64,000 nt of DNA from Paramecium pentaurelia (GCA_905183005.1 CAJJDO010000003.1:704659-768658), one strand, 5' to 3'; shown: positions 34,496 through 49,141, counted from the first letter of the stretch. The notes: generated by a model not told the origin, from the sequence alone. Numbers and translations are program-made.

Positions 34496-37400
34496 ATGTT
34501 TTTGATTAGATTAATTCTCATCAAAGAAGTATTTGGATGGAGATTTTACGACTAGTCATCAAATTCTTTGCTAGGTTTTGCAATTACCGAACCAAATTGT
34601 CCTGAATTACATATATTTATGCCAGGAATGCATCCACATAAATGTGTCTGTAATTATTTGCTTTATTAATAGCTTATGCTTTGATTTGCAAAGATGTTAC
34701 AGAAGTATTAGTAAAAACTGAAGTAAATGGAACTTAACATGTGTGTCATCCCAGATTTTAACCATGGGGAGCAGGGAATCCAACTTTAGATAAATATATA
34801 GTTCATTGCGGATTTGTAACAGGCGTTTCGCTTGTAATAGAGTTGCTACCAGACGGATTTTATAAATTTTATTGTAAATGTAAGTATAAATGACTATTAC
34901 TTTAGATATTAGCGATTTATAACATTAAAATTGTTTGATAACCACCTATCACTAAGGTATATTTCGATGTTATATTTGTAAACGTCCATTTATTGGAGAT
35001 GGTTTTGGTTGTAATTTATTGAAATTTGGTTATGATAATAGATTTACAAGTCCTAATGAAAGATGTATTACAATATCATTATTAAAGTATGTGATGGATA
35101 TTGTTTGCAATGTAATGAAAATAAGTAGTGTTCTTAGTGTAGATAGGGGTTTGTACCCAGATCTTCGGAAGATCGATTATGCTCTATATGTACTTTATAA
35201 AAAATTATATTTATATTAATAGATTGTTATGGTTATAAAGATTGTGTGGTGTCATAAAACGAGTTTTTTCATAGTGCAGATTGCTTACCTGAATTTATGC
35301 TTTTACCTGAATTTATACTTTCACCTTTTAGATGTCTAAGTATTTATGTTAGCATAATTTTTTTTTAGGTATTACTCCTTGTCTATCTGCTCTTCCATCA
35401 TCCTTAAATAAATACGATTGTGATAAATGCAAGTAAGGATACATAAAAAAGTTTGGGTTTGGATATGGATATGAAAATAGATGCTTTTAAATGGATTGGA
35501 ATTGTGACCCTTCAAGATAATCAATGATATTTGATTATGAAATTAACAAAGAAAAGTATTATTATAATACATGTACTTTATGCGATCTAGGATACTTTTA
35601 CTCGATTACGTAAAAAAAATGCTTATGTAATTATTTATTTATAAAATTATTTAGAAATTTCATATAAATCTTATTGTGTCTTATTAGACCCTAATAGAAT
35701 TAATTGTATGGGATGTCATCAGTCTTTTGCATTATAACCAGATGGCACATGCAAATTTAGAGTATGCAATCCAATATGTTCCACCTGTTTGGATACTAAT
35801 CCAAGTTTTTGTACCACTTGTGACAGCAAAAAAAATTTAATAGCTGATAATGGTATCTGCAAATGCAAACCATTCTATGGTTTATTAGATGGAATTTGCA
35901 CACTTTGTGCGGAGAGTTATTGTTATAATTGTGAATATAATGATTTTTATTCATGTACTTCATGTAAACCAGGATCAAATAGAATAGTAGTAAATAAGCA
36001 GTGTATTTGTTAACCAAGTACATTTGACCCTTAAAATGATGATTAAATTTGCCTTTGTAAATTTGTTATTGATTTTTAGTTTGTGATAAATCTTGTCAAA
36101 CTTGCTTTGGTCCCTTATTTTAAGAATGTATTGATTGTGTAGAAGAAAGTATTTCAAACAGAATTTTAATTGGAAATGTTTGTCAATGTAAAGCCGGATA
36201 CTCTGAATATGAAGTTAAAGAATAAACATGTGGAAGTATTACTTTTAACTAATTTTGAATGCCATGCAAGATGTCAAACTTGTTTCTAAGCAGCCGACGG
36301 ATCTGAAAACCAATATTGTCTGACATGTATACCTGGATAAAATCGGGTTGTTTCAGACACTTTCAAATGTGATTGTGAAGTTAGTTATAGTGATTTTGGG
36401 GGCATTTTAGAGATTTGTGCAGGTGCATTAATAAATTAAATTTAGTATGTCATTATACATGTGGAAATTGTTTTGGAGTTGAAGCAACAAATTGTTCATA
36501 ATGTTCAGAAAGTTCTTATAGAGAATTAACACCTTTAGGGGAATGTTTATGTAAATAATCCCATTATGATAATAATACTGATAACATAAAATGCTAAAGT
36601 ACTTAATTAAATGTTTTTAATAGAGTGTCACCATTCTTGTTTAACATGTGCTAACAGTACTGAAAAAGATGCATGTTTAGAATGTCCTTCTAGTAGAACA
36701 GCTTAATAATCAGGTAGTTTCTTTGAATGCTTTTGTACTGATTCAAATACATTTGATGATGGTTTTTCACAATAATGTCAATAATGTGATTTATCTTGTA
36801 AAACATGTTATGGTCCACTTTCATCTAATTGTTTAACATGCGATAAAAATTATAGATAGCTGGAATTATCATATTGTGTTTGTCCAATAAAATATTATGA
36901 TATTGGAGAATTAAAATGTGCAGGTAATTTTTATTCATTATTAATAGAATGTCATTATTCTTGTCACAGATGTTTTGGTAATAATGCAGAAAGTTGTATT
37001 ATGTGTTCTTTCGACCTTAATCTTAGGGTTTTGAAAGGCAACACTTGTAAATGTGTTGATGGATATTATGAGGAAGATGGAATTGCTTAATGTTAAAGTA
37101 ATTTTTAAAATTATTAATATCTATTAGAATGTTCATATAAATGTGAGAAATGTGATATTCAACCGGATAAATGTTTGAGTTGTCCATTAAATTCATTACG
37201 TAAACTTGATCCCATTAAGAGATGTTATTGTCCAGAGGAATACTTTGATAAAGAAAATGAGACAATTTGTCTAAGTAATATAGATATATGATTGAAAGAA
37301 TGTCATTTTAAATGTAAAACCTGTAAAGGGATTGAACAAAATGAATGTCTCTCCTGCGATTCTATTTAACATAGAGAACTAAAAAATAGTTTATGTTAAT

Positions 37401-40400
37401 GCTAACCAAATTACTATGAAATGGAAGTTTAAGAATGCGCAAGTAACCATTAGATCTAAAATAGGTTGTAGCCCATTCTGTTATGAATGTATTAACAATT
37501 CTAAAAATTGTACTTCATGCAAAGACGATAGATATTTAGATTGGAATACATGCAAATGTAAAACTAAATTTCATGGAGTATCAATTAGTACATTTGATTT
37601 TAATGGAATGCTTATCTGCTAGAGTATATTATTAAGTAAAATTAGAATGCCATTATTCATGTGGTACATGCATGGGAATGGATGAAGGGAATTGTATTTC
37701 TTGTATGGAAACTGAAAATAGATTCTAAATAGGAAATACTTGTGCTTGTAAAGAAGGATACTTTGATACAGGATTGCCGACTTGTGAAAGTATAAATGTT
37801 TGTTATAAATAGAATGCAGTTATAAATGTAAAGAATGTTAAAAGAATTTTGACAGATGTATTTCTTGTCAGGATAACAGTTTGAGATTATTAGTTTCAGG
37901 TTTCAATAAATGTCAATGTATTCAAGGATATTATGATGATGGATAGAATGATGTTTGTTAAAGTAAATATGATTTCTAATCATTTTAAGAATGCCATTTT
38001 TCGTGTCTCAAATGTAATGATATAGAAACGAAATGCGAATTATGCTTAAAAGAATCAAATAGAATTTATAATAATCTGCTTTTTTCATGTGAATGTAATA
38101 TTGGATATTATGATATTGGAGTTGAAAACTGTTAAAAATGTCACTATTCTTGTTTAAGTTGTAATTCTGGAGATTCTAGTTCGTGTATATCTTGTATAGA
38201 TGTGAATAATACTAAAAGAGTATATTATAATAATACATGTAAATGTTTATTTGGATATTTTGATGATGGTTCATCAATTTCGTGTTAAAAATGCGACATT
38301 TAATGCTTATAATGTGTTGAACAATCTTATTAATGCTTATCATGTCCTTAGACAAGAAAAATAGAAATAAATTGTAAATGCTAATAGGGATATTACGATA
38401 TTGGCTTATAACTTTGTTCAAAGTGTAATTCAAAATGCCTGACATGCGAAACTATATCAAATAATTGCACATCATGTGATCCTAATTAATTCAGATAATT
38501 TAACATAATGAATAAAACCTGTGATTGCTAAATAGGTTATATTGAAATAGATGGAATCTGTTAATAATGTAATTCAAGTTGTAAGACATGCTCTTAATCA
38601 ATAAATTAATGTACTTCTTGTATTTAATTTAAACACTTAAAAAATAATGATTGCATTTGTAATGATGGAATGTATGAATAAAGTAATGATAAATCATGTA
38701 AATTATGTGATAAAACTTGTTTAACTTGTGCTAATACTAATACTTATTGTTTATCATGCTCTATTGATAATTTTAGACAATTTAAATATGGGAATACTTG
38801 TGAATGTATACAAGGATATTATGAAAATCCAATTAATTAGAATTGCGAACAATGTATGAGTTCCTGTTTGACTTGTTCCTTAGTACACGATAATTGCTTA
38901 ACTTGTGATAATAATCTTAATTTATCTTTGATCAACAATAAATGCTTATGCTCATAATCTTATTTCTTTGATCCTGTAAATCATTCATGTTAATGTAATA
39001 ATATATATTTATAAATAGAATGCAATATAACTTGTTTAGAATGTTAAAGTATTAATGAATGTACGTAATGTAGATTGTCAACTAGACATTTAGTAGTAGA
39101 TTTAAATAAGTGTTTATGTAATGATGGATATTTTGAAACGAATTAATATCATTGCTAATGTAATATAAAGTTAAATACTATTTAGAATGTCATTATTCGT
39201 GTAATACTTGTGAAAATATCAATACTAATTGTTTAACTTGTATGAGTTAAAATCATAGAATATTAATAAATAATAAGTGTTTGTGCCTCGACGGCTATTA
39301 TGAAGCTGGAATCGAATTGTGTTTTAAATGCAATAGTCTTTGTAAAACATGTCAATCTTCTGCTTCATTTTGTTTAACTTGTTACGATATTGAACATAAT
39401 AGATATCATTCAGGAGACAAATGTTTATGTAAACCTGGTTATTATGAATAAAACACATAGATATGTTCAAGTAATCAAAATTAAATTATAAAATAGAATG
39501 CTCAAATGAATGTTTAACATGTTAAGGTTCTGCTAATTATTGTACAAGCTGTGATACTAATTCTAAAAGAGTTGACCAATCAATTTTACATAAATGTCCT
39601 TGTATTATTGGATTTTATCAAGATCAAAATTTTATTTGTTAAAGTAAATTTCAAAATTATTGTTAGAATGTAATATTAAATGTTAAACTTGCATCAATTC
39701 GAGTGAATAATGTTTAAGTTGTAAAATTTAATAAAATTCAAATCGTAAATCTATATCTGATTAATGTAATTGTAAAGATGGTTATTTTGATGATGGAACA
39801 TAAATTTAATGTTAAAAATGTAATTTGTAATGTAAAATTTGTAAAATTAATCCAAATAATTGTTTAATTTGCTAAAATTCATTAAGAGTTAACCCACCTA
39901 CTTGTGATTGTATTGATGGGTATTATGAAGATGAGTAATTCAATTGTTAAAGTAAATTTTATTTCTTAAAATAAGTTTGTGATTCTAAATGCAATACATG
40001 CTTCTAGGAATCCTCAAATTGTTTGACTTGCAAGCCAGGGAGAATTGATAAAGATTGCAAATGTATTGATGGATATTTTGAAACTGGATAAACATTATGT
40101 TAATGTATTTAATTATTAATATTATTTAAATAGAATGTGCATTTTAATGTGCTACTTGTGTTTTAGATAATTTGAATTGCAAAACTTGTAAAGGTAATAG
40201 ATTGTAAGAACCATTATGCATATGCTAATCTGGATATTATGATGATCAATTAAATAAAGATTGCTAAAAATGCGATAGTACATGTTTAGAATGTAATATT
40301 AACGGATGTTTGTCTTGCTTTGCTAATAGAGAACTAAATGAAGAAATGAACTGTATTCCTCCACCAAACTCAATTTGGTATGATAATACCCCTTGGTGTT

Positions 40401-43400
40401 CAAGTAAATTATTCCAAAATAATATTACTAGCTTGTCAAGTTGCAGTAGTTAATTCATATTTATCAGATGACCTTAGCATGATCATTATCCATTTTGATT
40501 TCCCTTTAAATTCAAAGAGCTTCAATTCTTAAATATAAGTTAATAAATGCTTATAATTATTTGAATTAATATCTGTCCAAAGTTTTGGTTAAAATTCAGT
40601 TTGTACTCTAAACCCTGAGGATAATAAGGAATTATTAATATATCTGGGAGAAAACTCGAAAATTAATGTTGGTGAAGCAATCCTATTTAAAAATAATTCA
40701 TTATCTCATATTAATTGTGAAACTACTATAAAAACATTTATCTTTGCAACATTATAATAACCAAACTATCCATTTCCTCCAAAAATTAGTTATCTTATAC
40801 CTCTTCATAAACTCAATCCTTATGCTGATAATTAAGTATATCTACAAACAATTAAAAACAATGGAAATAGAAAATTAATAAACATTAATTGGAGTTGTTA
40901 GGTTTAATCTAACGAACCTAGCACTATGCTTAATTAATTTTTGGATTAAATTAACTTTCTCTAAGAATAAAATTTATTAATACCAAAACTTACTTTACCT
41001 AGTAATGCAGTATTAAAATTTAGAATTGAATATTATAATTTCATCCTTATTTAATCTTATTCTGAATTTACAATATACACTCATGCAGGAGATGTACCAT
41101 AGATTAATATAGATGTGAAACCCTCATATTTTGTTTATGAAACAATCACAATTGGTGTTTCTGTTGGCACTTTAGTTTAATCAATTTCAAATGATTCTTC
41201 TAGATATTAGATTTAACTAATTGAAATTGATAGATATCCTTAAAAGTCATCTTCATCAGATTTGAATACTACTATTGATTCTAATTCCTTTGAAATGGTC
41301 TACACAACTATTCCAAGATATACTTTAAGCAACAATTCAACATATACATTTTAAGTCACTGCAATTAATTTAAATTCTAATAAATCTTAAAATTTAAATT
41401 TTACTTTTGAAACTAAAATGGCTGGATTGTTTTGTTAGTTTAACAACCAAGGAATTTAGAATATTAGAAGAGATTTAAATCTCGAAATATATTGTGAAGA
41501 TTTTGATTCAACAAATGATAGGTAAAGTGATCCAGATATAAATATTGAAGTGGCTTGTAAAGATTTATCATTTAATACTTCATGCAAAAATGAATAAAAA
41601 TAAATGATAAATGTAAATAAAACTGATTATTTTCAATTCATTAAAAAAAATTCAATATCCACCTATACTGTCTAAGAATGGACAGTGACTGTTACAAAAT
41701 TTCAATAAATTTCTAAATTTACTTAAATTATTGTTTATCTTGATGATGATTTTCCTTAATTAGAATTATAATTCAATAAGGGTTATATAATGAGAAAAAT
41801 CAATAATTATGAATAACTAAATTTTACATATCTAATCCCATTTGAGAAAAAATTCCATTTATTAGATCTATCAATTACAATGATTTATGACTATTAGATA
41901 ATAGAAATACTTCAACCAAAATTCATTTCTCATCAATTCAAGATATTTAATAGCATTAATGAATTAAATCTTGGTGACAACATCAATCTTAAATTTGCAG
42001 CTTAATATACTAATAATATCATGCCAAGCATAAAAAATATATAATTATCTATTAATTAGCCTGTAAAATGTTCTAAATTACTTATTAATCGTTAAAGTGA
42101 CTTTGCTCTTACAGATTTTTTAGTAGCAACAACTTGTGAATAATCAAATGATTCTCCTTATAAATATCAACTTAGGTAATTCTTGAGAGAATCTGATTTA
42201 ACAGATTTTTTAAAAGGAATATCAGATAATTCCTTAATTTTCTATCCATTTTAAACTTAAAATTAATTCTTAATATAAGCTCCCACTTCTGTTGACTCTA
42301 CAACAATTGGAGTTTTAGTAGAAGTTATTGATAATGGGGGATCAATTACTTATACTTTTGAAAAGATTCCTATTAAATCAGCAAAAATCAATTGCTCATC
42401 AATAAAATTTTAAGATTTAACTTTATAAAACAAAATAACTCTGCTATTTGAAGCAATAAATTAAAAATGTGATGAGCTACATTAATAAATTTATCTTGAT
42501 TTGATTTCATCTTAAATTTTGTCAGATAAGAATGAGAATATCCTTAAAATTTAAGCTATAAAATTATATAAATAGTTCTTAATAATTTCAGAAGAAATAA
42601 AACCTAAAAATAGGTTATTGAATGAAGAAATTCCGGGAATATGTTTAGATCAAAATTCAAGCCATTTATTTATTACCTAAAATTCCACTTAGCCTGAAGT
42701 AAATTTAACAAAAAAGATAGAAGATTTCAAAGTAAATACTGAAAATTTTAATATTATTTTATAATATTTTAGTAAAATGAAGAAACAATGCGAAGAGGAG
42801 TTAGAAGTAAATTTATACGTTTGGAATGAATAAATCTTTTAATAATATTAAAACTCTTAAGATTGCGTAAGAAGTTTATTATACTATCTTGATGATATTT
42901 ATTCTGATTTTTCATAAATAAATATAAAAAATGAAATGATAGATCAAATTATTGTTGAGTTGTTAAGGGTTTTTGATAAGATTGTGGAGGAAACCCAAAA
43001 TATTATTATCGTAAACGACAAGCCATTAGCTATTAATGGAATTGAAATTATTTGGAAAATCAAAAGAAGAACAAAATCGTTATTCAATCAATAATTTAAT
43101 ATTCAATAAACTTAAGAAGATTTTCTTATAGATTTTATTCAATTTGAATATATTTACTTTAAAAAAAATCCTTTAAGATTTAACTTGAATCTGGTAGAAA
43201 TTCTTTAAACATATTTTAATGACCAAACATTACAAATATACTCAGATAATTATTATCAAATTAAATTGAAAAACTTTTATCGCAATAGATTTTAAGAATA
43301 TGAAAATTTTTCATCTATTTATATCACACAATTTGGATCCTATCAAGTTTGCTAAAATACTACAAAATTTTTATCTGAATATGAAATAATTTGCGTAATT

Positions 43401-44377
43401 AGAACAATGACTGGAAAATTTTATTAGTGTAATTTGAGTAGAGTATAGAATAACGAAAAAATTGAGATACATTGTGTATGTAATAAGTTTGGTGAGATTT
43501 TCCTTACAACGTCAACAAAAAAAATTATTGTAAGTGACTCTCTGAAATAAATAAATAATCTTGAATTTGCTTCCAAATCTGAAGACCTATTAGCTTTATA
43601 ACTGAGTACATGTTCTTTTTCATTAATTTTTCTGAGCATTTTTATTTTTTAATTATATAAAGATAAAAAGGTTGAATAAGAGAGGTCTGAGACTGAATAA
43701 AGTAATCTAAGCTCACCAAACATATAAGAAAGAAAAAGTCAAATATATCATGGTAATTTTAAAGTGTATATAGAAAAATTAAAGGTATCATTTTATTGAT
43801 ATATTAGCAAATCCATTAAACTATTTCACTATTTTATTATAAAGACAAAAATATTGAATTTAGTTATAGGATTTTAGAAGTACTCTCCTAATTCAATCTA
43901 TAATTAGCTTTAACATTACTTGAATGCTAATTGTTCAATAATTAAATTTTTTTCATTTGTGTATTTATAGTCCTAAACCCTTTTATCATTTTGTTGATGA
44001 GAATTTTTTATAAAATTATTGAAGCAATATATAGGTTCAAAAGAATTGCTGCTCTTATTAGCCATCTTCTACTTATCATTGTAATGATGTCCCCCAATCT
44101 TATCATTTATATTTTTTACATAAAAAAGTATCTATTAAACTATGATAGTATTTAAATGCAATCAGAATAATATTTAGTTGCCATCATCTATTTAGGGAGT
44201 ATTCTGATTTCACAAGCATTGATAGAACCAATTACAATTTTTGGAAGAATATTAATTTATAGATCAATAGCTAAAAGTCTGAACAATATGGATTTAAATC
44301 CTGTGTATCACTTAATGCACTTTTTTGTTATGCATAGCAGTTTAGAGGAAATATTTGAAGAATTCACAAAAATTTGA
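34496..44377 (+). CDS. Giant Cys-rich repeat membrane protein with REJ-like stalk
   Basis: About 3,000 residues. Provisional start ATG 34496, first exons rebuilt with 27-, 23-, 26- and 23-nt introns (TEPNCPELHIFMPGMHPHKC; SLVIELLPDGFYKFYCK). From about 35.0 to 40.4 kb there are more than twenty ~55-60-residue repeats of type ECHYSCLTCANSTEKDACLE / CKCVDGYYEEDG, related to furin-like and GCC modules, most with a ~25-nt phase-1 intron just before the Cys of ECHYSC. From 40.4 to 43.5 kb the protein is Cys-poor and beta-rich (AGDVPQINIDVKPSYFVYE; TITIGVSVGTLVQSISND), resembling the REJ region of polycystin-like and ciliate surface proteins. Membrane helices follow (SFSLIFLSIFIFQLY; CVFIVLNPFIILLM; HLLLIIVMMSPNLIIYIFYI; VAIIYLGSILISQAL) before TGA 44375-44377. 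Likely a large cell-surface receptor or adhesion protein. One intron (36236-36257) lacks an AG acceptor. Downstream open pieces may be further cytoplasmic exons. Confidence 0.75.
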
Positions 44378-45235
44378 TAATATAATAAATCAAATATATA
44401 TTATTCATTTTATTTATATTGCTAAATTTATTTGATCACCTCTGAAGAATTATAGAATTGGTTTGAGTATTAAGATTGAAGAAAAGAAATTTAAAACTTA
44501 CTAAAAAGATATTTTGAAAAAAGTAAAAAAATTAATGATGAAATTTAGAACAAGAAAAGAAAGAATAGCTAAACTGATTCTTTTGAAGGAAGACTATAGA
44601 GAAAAAAACCAATTTAGAGACTTATAGATAGACTTAAATATGATACTTTCGAAGGGAATAAGATAAGATCAAGAAATCTTACACTCCTTCTAAGAAAAAA
44701 TTTCTCCCACTTCATCTAAAATATGATCAAAATAATGTAAATTTAAGAGCCTTTAATATATCTCATGTTCACATGTAAGTAGTTCAGGAAAACTTTAATA
44801 ATCATCGTCAAGTGAATTCTTATGTTAGTGAGGTGCCACAATTATTAACTTACTCAATATTTAACTAATAGAAAGATTTGTGTTTTACAAAGAATACAAA
44901 GAAAATTCAGGAAAATTCAAATTTTATGAAGAAAATGCTGATTTAATTATTAATCTTGAAGGGTAAATCATACAATCTTTAATGTATGTACCTATGATTC
45001 TGTTATCATCTGGGATTAAAAAATTAATTCAATCTCATTACTTCAATAATAAAGTGTTATAGTATTTTAGCACATCACAACAGCATTCAAATAGAGAGTA
45101 TAAATATAAATGTATTTAATGGTTATATAAAATTTATAATATATATATATATTTATTTTTTTAATTATCTTCTTCAATTTTAATAATAGATAATATACTA
45201 ATTGTAAAAATTAAAATACTATATAATTGTTATTT
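44378..45235 (+). other. Possible extra cytoplasmic exons of the giant gene, or relic
   Basis: The + strand holds good protein-like pieces in different frames: LSIKIEEKKFKTYQKDILKK with KFRTRKERIAKLILLKED (about 44,455-44,720), then ERFVFYKEYKENSGKFKFYE and IIQSLMYVPMILLSS (about 44,870-45,010). They look like a basic cytoplasmic tail, but between the TGA at 44375 and about 44,450 there is no GT donor that could splice it out. Either the tail was lost by mutation or it belongs to a separate small gene. Confidence 0.35.
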
Positions 45236-46770
45236 TCAGAATAATTCATATAATCCAATATCTTTTTAGAAGTCACTTAATAAATAAATTGAACTTCTAT
45301 TTTTGAAAAATGTTTAAATAACATTTTTTCTAGTTTTAGCAGGACATTCAAGCAATTCACAAAACATTTCTATCATATATATTAATCCTCTTAAATCTTG
45401 ATTGCTTTTATCTATTTTCGACTTTCAGCAAAGGCCACTAATAAAAAAGTTTATTCTATTTAACTATTAGCATTTCTTGTACTTTAGAATTAAATAACTT
45501 AAACAATATGATTTAAAATATTACTTAATATTCATCAATTAAGATATTTTTAAGAACATTAAAAAATTTGACTGATCCATCAATACATCAATAAAATTCA
45601 CAATTAACTAATAGCATAGCTCCTTATAAATTATTATTAATTTTTAGACTGCATATGAAATTATATCTCCTTAACAAATTGTTGCAAATTTCTCATATTT
45701 TCTTACATATAGAAAGTCAATGAGTTAATATTTAAAATCAAATGAATAGGCTATTATATTATCATGATAATTGATAACTTATAGATAAGTATCACTCTAA
45801 CAAAGAAGGTGAAAAGAATAAACTATATCCATGATACTATTTAATTTAGATTTAAAGCCAATTAGTTTTCTCTCTGGATAAAGTACATAATTTTCTCCAA
45901 AAGTCCAAATAATAGAATAATTTTCCTCACTAAAGGATGCCAACCTTGTTCCCTTCTTTTATTTTAAGATCAATAATTCAGCATTTGATACATCCATAGA
46001 TTTACATTTAATTGGAGGAGAGGATATAGTTAAATAGTAGTAAGTATCTTTGGTTATTGTTAAATTCAATAGATATTCGATTTTAAGTCTTTGATTAAAT
46101 TCATTGCATTAATTAATAATTTAGTAAAATTCTCATTGTTATATTATATAATTCTTCAGCCTTTTTAACTTTATCAAGTATTTATTATAATATATCAGGT
46201 TTTTTAATAATTGGCATTTATTTTATTGATAACTTGAGTTATGATCCTAAATCAGGTTTAGTATGTAGTTTTTAGTATTATAGTGATTATTCTTACTTTT
46301 AAGTTGTTCTCATTTGGGTTCTATTATTCTTCAAGTATAAAAAATTTGTTTTTTTATATTTTAAGATATTGATCTAACTAATTTATTAGTTTTGTTTTAT
46401 GTAATTCAAATAGCAATATGATGGATTCTAAGGCTTAATTGATAGATATCAGATTCAACTTATTGCTTTTAAGATTTTACATATCCTTCCATATTATTCA
46501 AATGTTCATCTGATAACAAAATTTGTTACACAACTTGAAATTCTTTATTGAATATTCAATTAATATATTTGTATCTTAAAGTTAGTCTTCGATTTATTTA
46601 CTTACCAATGTTATGTACTGTTGGTAGGGTATAAAACATTAATATGTTTTGTATGTTAAGAAATTATTTTTTAATCTTTCATACACACTTTACACATAAA
46701 AGGGAATACAGAGCAATCTAAAAATCAATGCAAGCTTGGATAATTTGTTATTTGTGCTAAGGAATTTCAT
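45236..46770 (-). CDS. Hypothetical helical protein, several introns unresolved
   Basis: Start ATG 46768-46770 (MKFLSTNNKLSKLALIFRLL). Convincing exons: LSDEHLNNMEGYVKSQKQQV, then PDLGSQLKLSIKQMPIIKK with DILQQILDKVKKAEELYNIT, then FNQRLKIEYLLNLTITKDTY and SPPIKCKSMDVSNAELLIL, and after a 27-nt intron NQDLRGLIYMIEMFCELLEC with AKTRKNVIQTFFKNRSSIYL ending at TGA 45236-45238. The first half is helical/coiled coil, the second half mixed alpha-beta. No family recognised; internal frame changes near 46.3-46.6 kb need more introns than I could place. Confidence 0.55.
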
Positions 46771-46881
46771 ATTCTTATTATTGTAAAAAATGCATTATGT
46801 TAAAAAATATTATAAAATAATAATTATAATATATTAGAAAGTTTAAAAAAATAAAGAAAAAATGATTATAATACTTAAATA

Positions 46882-48686
46882 TCAATCATGTTAAAAATGG
46901 CCTGATCTTTATTGATTTATTGCCTTTTATTTATTTGAATGATTAGAATTTAAAGGTAAATCAAACGATTGATTATTATGACTAGTAATATAAACCCTAT
47001 CTTTTTTGTTATTTTGTGATCTTCCTCCACTTTATAACATTCTATTTAATTATTATTGTTCTCTATTAGAATTTCGATAGGGATTCATGATGTCAATTTC
47101 TCTTTTATTCCTAGAACTTATTTTTCTGAAATCTTCCTTATTATGATAATCAATTGAGGTCACATTATTGTTCTTAAATTTGATTCCATATTTTTAACAT
47201 AACATATTGGAATAAGGAACATTGTTATTTTTGATAACAGGTGATTATTCAAAATAGTTTTCATCTTTTTTTCTTGCTTATACACTTTAAGCATATCCAT
47301 TATTTCCTATTCTATTCACACTTAAATCATTATCTGCCAATATTTTATTTTGATTTGTTATTCTAATAATTCTACCTCTATCTTTATCAGTTGATTATGA
47401 ACGTAATTTAACTATTTCATCTTTGATCTACTATTTAATAACTTCATTATTAACTAATGAACTAATTGGAGCTATTAAATAAAAATATTAGAATTACCTT
47501 TTTGAGGTCTTTACTTAGGTTCTAATAGAGTTATATCAAAAGATTCAGAATTAAGATCAGCTGTTGATCTGCCACCATTTGTCAAATGTCTTTTAAGAAG
47601 CAAATGATACAATGTAGTTACATCATTATGTTTATTGGCATCTAAACATTTTTAAGCATGATCAATATCTATGCCATATTATTTTAACTATTTGAGTATT
47701 TCTGAATCAATTGGAATCTTATTATAACCAACAACAATTCCAGGAGGAATTTCATAATTTCTTTTATATATCTTAAACCATGGGTGATTTCTAATATCAT
47801 TAATAGTAAAACGTTTGTCTGGTTTGACTGTTAAGATTCCTTAAATCATTGATTAAGCATCTTTAGAGAGATGAGATGGTAGTTGATATGATCCACTTAA
47901 AATCTTTTTGTAAAGAGCAGAAGTGTTTTAATCTTCAAATGGTAAATAACCACATAAACAAGCAAATAATATAACTCCAGAACTCCACAAATCTACTTTT
48001 ACTCCTTAATATTTTTATCCTTCTATCATCTAAGTTATTAAATTAGATTTTATGTACTTCTGGAGCTGCATAACAAGGACTTCCACATGCAGTCTTCAAT
48101 AATTCTTCTGATTTGTAAGTGTTAGATAATCCAAAATCAACGATTTTAAGATTTTTATGATTATCAAGTAACAAATTCTCAGGCTTTAAATCTCTATGGA
48201 CTACTCTTAGTTTATGTAGATATTCAATTCCAGCAATCAGTTCTTAAAATAATTTGCATGCCTCCACTTCTTCCAACCTTATTAATTCAATTATATTACT
48301 TTGTTTTTTAGACAATATAATCAAATAACTCTCCACCACTAATCATTTCCATTACTAAAAATATGTGTTTTGGTGTTTCAATAATCTAAATATAATATTT
48401 CATTACCTCATATAGTTAGATTATATGGGGATGTCTAACCAATTTTAAGATATGAATCTCTCTTTGTACTCTTTCTACATCTGCAGTTTCTACTATTCTA
48501 TCCTTCTCCAATATTTTTATAGCCACTTTCTCTTACGATTTTTCATGAATACCCATTTTTACCTTCCCAAATGTTCCAAATCCCAAAGTTTTACCTACCT
48601 ATTACTAAAACTTAATTACCTATTACATAATTCCCAATCATTCTTGTTCGACTGCCTGGGTTATTCAATTATTATGATTCTGTCAT
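46882..48686 (-). CDS. SNF1/AMPK-like Ser/Thr protein kinase (CAMKL)
   Basis: Starts MTESQQLNNPGSRTRMIGNY; a 25-nt intron (48595-48619) creates the glycine loop VIGKTLGFGTFGKVKMG. Then EKVAIKILEKDRI (ATP Lys), a 21-nt intron within the hinge-side region, FLVMEMISGGELFDYI, catalytic loop VVHRDLKPENLLLDNH, DFGLS, activation loop with Thr in LLKTACGSPCYAAPEV, and LWSSGVILFACLCGYLPFED. A UBA-like region would be expected next in AMPK-alpha but is not obvious; the C-terminal half is low-complexity Asn/Ser-rich and ends SGHFQHD at TGA 46882-46884. About 580 residues. Family (energy or stress kinase type, CAMKL) is secure; the exact subgroup (SNF1, MARK or BRSK) is not. Confidence 0.88.
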
Positions 48687-49141
48687 TTTAATAATAAAAT
48701 GGTTTTATTTTTTTTGATATTTTTTAATAGAAAAGTGTATATAATTTTATTATTCATCAAATATTATCATCAGCAATTCTAAATTGTTTCAGAAATGAAT
48801 AATCAAAGGTTAAGAAGCTGATAAAATGTAAATTAGATAAAATTAATTAATTCTAAACATAATTTAATTGTGAAATAATTTATTAATAAATATTCAATTG
48901 AATTATAGAGTTTTTAATGATGTTGAATTGAGAATTCTAATAAAGTATATTTAGGAGTTATATGTTATTTTCAAACATCTTCATATAATTTATTAAATTA
49001 AAACAAGTTTAAAATATTATTATTATATATTTATTAATATTTCTTAAATTGCGTGGAAGATTAAAAATTGTTATTGTTTTATTTAAATATAAAATTATAT
49101 AAATTATTAGAAATATAAAACATAATTTATTATTATTTAAG
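48687..49141. other. Divergent intergenic region
   Basis: About 450 bp between the start codons of the minus-strand kinase and a plus-strand hypothetical gene; must hold both promoters but no motif stands out. Confidence 0.5.
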
